A stretch of DNA of 64,000 nt from Ailurus styani (Eukaryota > Chordata > Mammalia > Carnivora > Ailuridae): assembly GCA_002007465.1 (NCBI GenBank), contig LNAC01000378.1, forward strand, positions 124,001 through 188,000, read 5' to 3'. Shown one piece after another: positions 56,401 to 64,000 of this stretch. Positions within the stretch are counted from its first letter, which is position 1; every line of letters begins with the position of its first letter. Under the pieces are notes generated by a model, which was not told the origin of the DNA, ran no database searches, and worked only from the letters and a program-made list of their open reading frames with translations. The translations under genes and the position numbers were made by a program.

Positions 56401-56604
56401 CCTTGGATTTCTCAGAAAAAGAATTGGGGATGATCAAATCATTTTACAAGTGTCAGCTAAAATTTTTAAGGGAGAAAAACAAATTTAAAAAATATGCACG
56501 TATCTGAAAATGTCTGTTTGAATGCTTTTCCTTACTCCCTACTGTGTTCTGGGATTGTCTTTAATTCACTGATGCTTTCTCTTTCTTGCATTTCACGAGG
56601 CAAC

Positions 56605-56725
56605 TTTAGTGTAGTGAAAAGATCCCTGGACTTCCTAATCAGAAAACCTAGGTTCCCAATTCTGTTGTTATTACCCGGGAGACATTGAGTAAGAATCTTA
56701 GCCTCTCTAAACTTCAGCTCTGGTG
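56605..56725 (+). repeat. MIR-like fragment
   Basis: 'gtgtagtgaaaagatccc', 'tcagaaaacctaggttcc' and 'attgagtaagaatctta' are a decayed sense MIR. Confidence 0.55.
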
Positions 56726-57096
56726 GGTTTTCTGGTTTTCCAGTATATTCCCTTTCACTTGCATGACCAATTCTGGAGACTTCTCATTCCTTCTTCCACC
56801 ATCTTCCACGCAATTTCTAGCATTTTTATTTCACTTTATGTTGGACGGTCACTTTTCGCAAGCTTCTAAGAGTCATCCTAGCAGCATATTAGCACTATCC
56901 TGCAGAGTCCTTGACAGAGTAAGTTCTCTGTCTTAGTAATCTTGTATTAATAAATTCTCACTTATCCAACTTTATGTTTTGCTCCTCTTGATCCAGCACA
57001 GTTAAGATCCAGCACCATATATACTTCCCTGGCTCCTGTTAATCCATGGTGAATGGGTCCTCTAGCTCCTTCGGTATACAGTCACTTTTCTCCCTT
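56726..57096. other. Non-coding sequence
   Basis: No recognised repeat or exon. Confidence 0.4.
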
Positions 57097-57111
57097 AAGA
57101 GGCCTAGCACT

Positions 57112-57314
57112 GGGCGCCTGGGTGGCTCAGTGGGTTAAAGCCTCTGCCTTCGGCTCAGGTCATGATCCCAGGTCCTGGGATCGAGGCCCGAATCGGGCTC
57201 TCTGCTCGGCAGAGAGCCTGCTTCCTCCTCTCTCCTCTCTCTCTGCCTGCCTCTCTGCCTACTTGTAATCCCTCTCTCTGTGTCAAATAAATAAATAAAA
57301 TCTTTTAAAAAAAA
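57112..57314 (+). mobile_element. Young CAN-SINE, first of a head-to-tail pair
   Basis: Complete body and A-tail. Its left target copy aagaggcctagcact is at 57097-57111; the matching right copy is only found after the second SINE, at 57528-57542. Confidence 0.96.
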
Positions 57315-57318
57315 GAGG

Positions 57319-57529
57319 GGGCGCCTGGGTGGCTCAGTGGGATAAAGCCGCTGCCTTCGGCTCAGGTCATGATCCCAGGGTCCTGGGATCGAGGCCCGCA
57401 TCGGGCTCTCTGCTCGGCAGGGAGCCTGTTTCCTCCTCTCTCCTCTCTCTCTGCCTGCCTCTCCGCCTACTTGTAATCTCTCTCTGTGTCAAATGAATAA
57501 ATAAAATCTTTAAAAAAAAAAAAAAAAAA
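57319..57529 (+). mobile_element. Very young CAN-SINE inserted in the tail of the first
   Basis: The same variant as the copy at 21611 (aagccgctgcc, gctcggcaggg, ctctccgcc, gtcaaatgaataaa). Its own duplication aaaaaaaagagg is at 57307-57318 and 57522-57533, i.e. it went into the A-tail and the first bases of the other's target copy. Confidence 0.96.
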
Positions 57530-57542
57530 GAGGCCTAGCACT

Positions 57543-58067
57543 TCCACAACTGGGTAATGTAACTCAATTTTAAGTTATGGATCTGGTGGCCAGGATGGGA
57601 ACTGAGGGTAGATTCTGAGGAGAAAGGAGTACATGTTTTCTTGCAAGGCAGAAAAATCTATAAGCTCTTCCAGCAAGGGGAGAGTACTAGGCTTCAACAA
57701 GGAGGAGTAAGCTCACTTCTAAGGCACAGAGTTTGAGGCAATTTTGGAAGGCAAGAATTTAGACTGCATTGATCCAGATGCCTTATTCCAAGCTTCACAG
57801 TACCACTTCTTTCCATCAGTGTTCTGACCTTGGCATAACTGCCAGGGTTGAGAATTCAACCTTACCTGGAAACCTGAGATTCTTAAAATTACGTCAAGGC
57901 CTCAGTCCTCAACTTTTTCTAACTTCCAGCTGAAAGAGATGAGAGTCTCTTTATATGCTGCCAAGGATACTTGGCATTCACACTCCACCTTAAATCAGCT
58001 ACTAGTCCTCATGAGGCTTTCGTTGTCTTTGTCAAAAGCATCAATAGCATCCAGAAAAAGCCATTCA
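57543..58067. other. Non-coding sequence
   Basis: No recognised repeat or exon. Confidence 0.4.
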
Positions 58068-58246
58068 GGGACACCCGGGGTGGCCCAGTCTGTTAAGCGT
58101 CCAATTCTTGATTTCCACTCAGGTCATGATCTTGGGGTTGTGAGATTGAAGCCAAGTTTGGGCTCACATGCTGGGCATGGAGCCTCTTTAGGATTCTCTC
58201 GCCTTTTCCTTCTGCCCCTCCCCCACCTCCCTCTCTAAAACAAAAG
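58068..58246 (+). mobile_element. Old CAN-SINE
   Basis: The diverged head 'gacacccggggtggcccag' and body 'aagcgtccaattcttgatt' are old-type. No clear target duplication. Confidence 0.85.
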
Positions 58247-59440
58247 GTAATCCAAATCCACAGCCCTTATAATTGTTACTTCACCCAAACCCTCAAATGC
58301 ACTACATACTGCTCCTGCCAGTGTCTTCACTTCCTCTGCTATTACATCCCAGTTCGCCACTGATAAAAGCAGAAACCATTTCGCAGCTACATGATGGATG
58401 TTAGAATTCTACCTACCACCAGTGAAATTGTTTTCATTTGAGCTTGCTGGTGGGTAATCCACTTCCCCAAATCCCATTTTAGAGTTTTCTTCCGAGAACC
58501 AAGTCTTAAGTCGGATTCCTTGGGAAACACGCTCAGAGATGGAATCTGTATACAGGAGTTTTGGAGGGGAGCGGGGAGGTGGGGAGGTGGGGAGGCGGTG
58601 GTTCTCTCAGAGTAACACCTCTAAGAGAACCGGGGAAGCAGGACTGAACACAGGAAGAACTTAAACCACTGTGCAGTTGCAAGAGAGGTTTCAGGCAATC
58701 CAACAGTGGGTTATAGAGTTGGGATGGCCCTTCAAAGTAGTCCTGAACTGAGGCAAGGGGACTAGGTCCCACAGTCTCACATCAAGTCTCCAGATAGGAG
58801 CTGCTCTCCAGTGGAAAGATGAAATGCTGTGTGAGGTGGTTCACTTGAGATGAAGCCAGAGCCTGGAGAGGGACTCAGCTGTGAGTCCTCAGCAGCCAGC
58901 ATTCCTAGCAGTCTAGGCGAGGAGTGGCCCAGTACTGAATGGGGTATTTAGCTGGTGCATCATAATATCCACGACAATCTCCCCTTCTTGGGTTAACAGT
59001 GGTGGTGACGTGAAATTATGGCAGAGGAGCAGGAAAGGCAGTGCTTAGTTGGAGGGGTCTTTTCACAGTAAATGATTCTCCACTATCTTCATGCTAGCCG
59101 TGTTTCTCTTCAGATTTTGCCAGATGAAGTAGGAAAGAGGATATTCAGGGGAAGCTTCAAGAAGAGTCTCCTTAGGAAACTTACCACGCCTTAGAGAGCA
59201 TTTCATGCATGGTGGGCAGAATACTGACACCTTTTGGCATGCCATAGCAGTGAAATTTTTAAGACTTTTGTCAGTTGTGAACCTCAACTGCAGTTTGTCC
59301 TCTGGCTATCCCTGGTATACCTCACTAAAACAGAAGGAAACTCTTACCTGGAAATAAAAGCACATCCACATACATTATTCAGATGATGTATTCATCCAAT
59401 TTCCCTTTTTTGCATCAATTCTTTGTATGATAGTGCCTGC
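58247..59440. other. Non-coding sequence, possible LTR remnant at 58500-58990
   Basis: 'gattccttgggaaacacgc' and later 'ccacgacaatctccccttc' have an LTR flavour, without clear ends. A G-rich tract lies at 58562-58601. Confidence 0.3.
58566..58592 (+). other. G-quadruplex motif
   Basis: Four runs of four G separated by 3, 4 and 4 bases, in a small GGGGAGGT array. Confidence 0.8.
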
Positions 59441-60290
59441 TACATAACATTCATTCATTCAATTGTTCATTCATTCAACAATACTGATTGCATACCTACT
59501 GTATGTCAGAAACTGTTCTAGGTGCTAGGAATACAGTAAGTAACAGAGCACATAGTCCCTGTCTTCATGGAAGGCATATTCTAGAAGACGGATGGGGAGA
59601 AAATAAATAAGGAATAAGCAAGCAAGAAAATTTCAAATAGTTATATGATGTAATGATAACCAGTAATTGACTTTTAATATGTGGAGAGTGGAGAGAAAAA
59701 TTACTATAGATAGGGCAAAGTAGGCTTTTCTGAGGAGAGGATTCTTGAGCTGAGACCCACATGATGAGAAGGAGCTAATCAAGTGAAGATCTAGAGGCAG
59801 GGGTTCATCTGAGCTGAGATGGAGGTGAGGTGAGGCGAGGAAGCAAGCCATATGAAGGTCTGGGGACAGTTAGGTTGAAATAGGCAGACAGAATCACCAA
59901 TACGAAGGCTGTGTTATGAACGAGCTTGGCCATGTTTGAGTCAAAAAGAAGACCACTGTGGCTAGAGCTTAGTGAACAGAGGGGAAAGTCATACAAAATG
60001 AGATTGGAGATGAAGCAGATTATGTAAGGCCTGGAGGCCACAGTAAATAATTTATTCTATAACTAAGAACAATGGGAAGACAAGAGTGAGTTCCAAGCAG
60101 AGGAGTAATGATCTCCCTTCTATTTAAAGAGAATTACTCTGGCAGCTGTGGATAAAACAGGCTTTATGGGGGCAAGAATAGAAACAGGAATTCCAGTTAA
60201 AAAATTATTGCAGTAATTTAGGAGAGAAGTGATGGTGGCTAGGACCAGCATAGTGGCTGTGGAGAAGGGGAGAAGTGGTCAGACTCTGAA
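59441..60290 (+). repeat. Ancient LINE-like repeat, long copy
   Basis: Starts 'attcattcattcaattg', continues 'ctactgtatgtcagaaac', 'gttctaggtgctaggaat', 'gagctgagacccacatg', 'ttatgtaaggcctggagg', 'gaattactctggcagctg'. The whole 850 bp follows the order of old L1M-type 3' regions. Family unresolved. Confidence 0.55.
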
Positions 60291-60503
60291 TATATTTCAA
60301 AAATAAAGCCCCCCAAAATAATAAATAAAATAAAGCCCAAAGAATTTGCTCAAAGGTTAGATGTAGGATGTAAGGGAAGGATAGGACTTGTATTAACAAC
60401 ACTATAGCTAGGGCCAAAGTGTCAAGTGAGTGATTTGGAAAATAAGTGGGTTGGAGGAAGAGATTACTGAGAGCCAAATCAGGAAGATTTCAGTCCTAAA
60501 AGG

Positions 60504-60541
60504 GAAGAGAGAGAGAGAGAAAGACAGAGAGACAGAGAGAG

Positions 60542-60580
<39 letters not shown>
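60504..60580. repeat. (GA)n-(GT)n compound microsatellite
   Basis: A GA/GACA-rich part (60504-60545), then a pure GT run (60545-60580). Confidence 0.96.
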
Positions 60581-60581
<1 letters not shown>

Positions 60582-61254
60582 GAGAGGGTACAGAGTTACA
60601 GAAATAAAGGGAGTAATTTCTCTTATTGAAGATGATCTTGCTGACACTTACTTCTAGGATTGGCCAAAGCCAGTGTTTCCTGTTTTGACTGACTGAATTG
60701 AGGAGGTCTTCACTTTGCTCAACTACTCCTGGAGCCAACACTCCAGCACACACTGAGGCACACCCATCTGGTGCCTTCTAGAGTGGCAGTGATTGCTATA
60801 GTGTCTCAAGCTGTTCTTAGGCAGGAGATGGTGGCAGGGGGACCCGCACGCATGGCAGATGTAAGGGGAGAGTAAGAGCACACCCAGTCGCAGCGGGGCT
60901 AGAAAGTCTGCCCGTTAGAGGTCCTTTTGCACTTCACAGGCAGGACGGTATATTCTGCAAGCAAAGCCAACCCACAGGTGCTGGGGCTGGAGCACAATTG
61001 ATTTCCTTTGTGGAACTAGCCACAGAGAAATCCTTCATGTGTGCTCCCAGACTCAGTGGCGGTTTCAAGTTGATGTGAAATAAGTGCTGACACATAACAC
61101 AGAAGTGTTAGTGTTAGAACATTCTGGAATTTCAAAGCGTCACCTGATGGGAGAGACTGTAGGAAGCAGACACTAACCATTTTGCCTGAGAAAAATAGGG
61201 GTTTGAAGAAGGGAAGAAGGTTTTTACAAAGTCAAAGAGAGTTACACGTTTTTT
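60581..61254. other. Non-coding sequence
   Basis: No recognised repeat or exon. Confidence 0.4.
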
Positions 61255-61505
61255 AACGCACCGTATTGTAATTTTCCTCTTTAATGCCTCTATATCCCGG
61301 CAACTGATCTGTCCTGTTCATCATCAGCAGAGTGACTGCCCCATAGTAGATGCTTAAGAAATATTGTGGATGAGAAGAGAGTTCCCCTCGACTTGCTAGA
61401 TGGGATGCCATCTGCTTCATGAATCACTTAAATAAAGCCAATTGGTTCTTTAAAAAAAGAAAGAAAGAAAAGAAAAGAGATATTGTGGATGAATGAATGA
61501 ACAAT
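61255..61505 (+). repeat. LINE L2 3' end, split by a small retrocopy
   Basis: 'atgcctctatatcccggc', 'gactgccccatagtagatg' and 'aatattgtggatga' before, 'ggatgaatgaatgaac' after, form an L2 tail interrupted by 61374-61474. Confidence 0.55.
61374..61474 (+). mobile_element. Short 3'-end retrocopy with poly(A) signal
   Basis: About 101 bp ending in AATAAA (61431-61436), a short spacer and an A-rich tail. An 18-bp duplication aagaaatattgtggatga (one mismatch) flanks it at 61356-61373 and 61475-61492. It looks like a 5'-truncated, L1-mobilised copy of an RNA I cannot name. Confidence 0.75.
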
Positions 61506-63261
61506 TCAACCTAAATCAACCTCAGCATCCCTGCCAACTGGGTCACACTGTCAACATTTGTTGTTAGCAAACGTACAACTCAAGTTCTAATTCCCATTCC
61601 TGCGTCTGGTCCCAGGGACACAAGCAGACTGCCTGTACAGTTCTACCGAAGCCGTCGGCTTTGTGGAAGTGGTCAGTAAATGGAGGGAGACCAGACAAAT
61701 GACTGGTTTAACTGGTATTTTTTCTACTCCACTGCCCAGTCTTTTGTCTGAATTGACAAAACAAACAAATAAATCAAAACAAAACAAATCAAAATGCTTG
61801 CCAGTACTGGTAGTGTAATCACATCCCTATCCTGAGCTGTGACCATCAGCACAAAACTGAGACTGAACAGTGGCATAAGAGGCTGCGTCTACAACAAGTC
61901 CTTTTGGTCCCCTCAGGAGTGGGGGTGGAGAACAGCCAGATCACTTGTTTGATGTCATGAATTCAAAATACCCAACTGATTGACTCAATTTTTCACTACT
62001 TATATAATCAGGGCTCTTGTATAATCAGCGTCCTCTCTCTCGGTAAGGTATCAGGCTCTTTTCACCTCTCAAATGCCCCTTTCTAAAGACTACAAATATT
62101 AGACACCTGAAGTCATTCCTGTTTGGAGATTTTCTCATCTAAGCCTCTCCAACCATCTCTGCACCTCCCCCTACCTTGGCAGCTGTGTGACCCCCAAAGA
62201 TTTTCTTTCTAATCAGGGCTGAAATTCATGTGCAATTCTTGAGTAACCAAACATGGGGCTGTATGTATTAGCCAGCGATATTTTTCCCAGTCAGTCCTGA
62301 TTGGATGAATTGAAGGTTTCCACAGACTTTCCCAAGTGCCAACTGCTTAGCTAAACAATGACACCAAATGAAACTGCATATCAGACAAAGACACATCAGG
62401 AGGAGGAACAAGATGACGCTGATGTCATGAAGCCTGCTTCGACTGGGGGCCAAAGGCGAGGCACAGTGCTCAGACTGCACCAGCGATAGCTAACACAAAG
62501 AAAAACACGAGAAAACACACAAAGAGGACCTGAGATAATACCTAGAGAAAAAGAAATTTAAATTGCAGATGGATTCGTTATCAGTTCTGGTCCTTTACTA
62601 TAGAAGGAGGCTATTCTTGCCACTTTCCGGTTTAGTGTGTAATCTTCTGTAACAAACATGTAGTTTTAAACACTATTTTAATAAACAAATAAAACGCATA
62701 GTAGTTTCAGGTCTAGTAGAATATTTCCATTAGTTAAAAGTATAATAGCTGTGCCCCAGGGTAGCATAACCTTAAGTGTGCTACTCAGTGTTTCCTAATG
62801 AGTGAAAAAAATAGTTTATACCAATAACTTCCACTTCCTATTATAATATGGTTCTGTCCATCACCAGTAGCCTGAAATTATAAAGGGTAAAACATTTAAT
62901 GAACTTGCTCTTATTAAACGATGTGTATCATCTAATGCTGAGGGAGAGAAAGCTAAGACCCACAGTTTGAATGGTCCTAGAACAGCCTTAACGGTGGCTT
63001 GTTAACAATCAAACTGAGGAGTACTATACTCTTTCAGCAGTTGGGAAGCAATTTATTTTATTTATTCTCACCATTGTGCTTTTTGGACCTGGAATATATT
63101 CCACCCATCAGAAAGCTTTATCTCAGCTGGAAAACATAAATTCTTATTTTGGTTCCCCAAATTCCAACTCTTTAATAAATTCTAAGTACCTTTAAAAAAA
63201 TTGAAATACCCATGGTTGACACTTATTATTACAGGTAAAATAAGTAGCTACATTCATACTC
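61506..63261. other. Non-coding sequence, repeat-poor
   Basis: About 1.75 kb without a recognised repeat apart from an A-rich patch at 61755-61797. The part 62230-62480 (with 'gatgacgctgatgtcatg', CRE-like) is intact-looking unique sequence. Confidence 0.4.
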
Positions 63262-63405
63262 GAAAAGAATGTACATTTAAAACTCACACTTTATCAAGAG
63301 CATAAGTGAAAATGGGAAGTTTTTTCCCTGTTTGAAAAGAATGTACATTTAAAACTCACACTTTATCAAGAGCACAACTGAAAATGGGAAGTCTTTTCCC
63401 TGTTA
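63262..63405 (+). repeat. 72-bp tandem duplication
   Basis: Unit 1 at 63262-63333 and unit 2 at 63334-63405 have the same length and differ at about four positions. Confidence 0.96.
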
Positions 63406-63686
63406 GTTTGGCCTCAACTTGCATATCAAGTTTTATGCTTGCTGTCTCAAAAAAATGTACTCTTGTGCCACATATCCAGAGAAAATGACATTACCATGAT
63501 AAACCTGAACTGGTTTGTTGCTTTTTTTTTACCATTGGCCATTATTGTGTCAAAATGCTACCAAGGTTCCTGGGAGACATAGTTCTCTAGGGAACTAATA
63601 GGGATAAAAATGCTTGAATCAGAATTTATAAGGAGGGGGAAAGTCACCAAATGATCTATTTTCTACTGAGTGAATGAAGTATTTTT
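63406..63686. other. Non-coding sequence
   Basis: Nothing recognised, with a T-run near 63523. Confidence 0.4.
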
Positions 63687-63701
63687 TATTCCTTTCATTT
63701 T

Positions 63702-63890
63702 TTTTTAGATTTTTATTTATTTGACAGAGAGAGAGATTACAAGTAGGCAGAGAGGCAGGCAGAGAGAGAGAGAGGGAGGCAGGCTCCCCGCTAAGCAGGA
63801 CTCCCGATGCGGGGTTCCATCCCAGGACCCTGAGATCATGACCCGAGCCAAAGGAAGAGGCTTTAACCCACTGAGCCACCCAGGCGCCCC
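63702..63890 (-). mobile_element. Young CAN-SINE, complete
   Basis: Reverse mustelid-type body with a T-rich tail on the left. The perfect 15-bp duplication tattcctttcatttt is at 63687-63701 and 63891-63905. Confidence 0.95.
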
Positions 63891-64000
63891 TATTCCTTTC
63901 ATTTTCAATGATACAATTATATAGTTTCTCATTGAAGAAAAATACAAGTTTTGACTCCATGCTCATATATAACCTGGTTCCTGAATAATAAATGTTTGAG

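Noticed and set aside
57112..57529. Dimeric SINE
   Set aside because: Separate inner and outer target duplications show two insertion events.

Overview
This window looks like ordinary non-coding nuclear DNA from a carnivoran mammal, most likely a mustelid (ferret, mink, marten or otter group). The evidence is 24 tRNA-Lys-derived CAN-SINE copies. The youngest carry the body reading 'gtgggttaaagcctctgcc' and the tail 'gcctacttgtgatctctc...aaataaataaa', which I associate with mustelids rather than dog, bear or cat. There are also carnivore-type L1 3' ends. The species call is from memory of SINE consensus sequences and needs a database check.

I find no protein-coding gene, rRNA, functional tRNA, CpG island or CRISPR. 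The longest open frames (165, 143 and 141 codons) have no recognisable domain and overlap repeats. Many short frames encode the same peptide, which is only the SINE consensus translated. The window is therefore intergenic or deeply intronic.

Layout. 0-13 kb: mostly unique sequence with old MIR/L2/MER5 copies, SINEs at 876, 8901 and 10361/10513 (nested), and a homeodomain-type palindrome at 8632. 14-27 kb: a 200-bp GAAA tract, dense SINEs, MaLR LTRs (17.6, 23.4 and 26.9 kb), two successive L1 3' ends (21.2-22.7 kb) and a 96-bp alternating purine-pyrimidine tract. 27-41 kb: the least repetitive part, AT-rich, with several stretches that read like conserved non-coding DNA (around 29.8 and 35.5 kb), plus a hAT element split by an LTR at 31.5-32.1 kb. 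41.7-50.8 kb: mostly minus-strand insertions, namely L1 fragments, an old CR1/L3-like LINE, and at 47.1-49.4 kb a large inverted repeat of an element I cannot name, with a SINE-interrupted MER2 transposon in its loop. 51-57 kb: a row of MIRs, then an L1 ORF2/3' fragment split by a younger L1 3' end. 57-64 kb: a SINE inserted in the tail of another SINE, a G-quadruplex motif, an old LINE-like region, a small 3'-end retrocopy at 61.4 kb and a 72-bp tandem duplication at 63.3 kb.

No genes work together here. The interest lies in the insertion history (nested elements with readable target-site duplications), the unclassified inverted repeat, and possible regulatory non-coding blocks.
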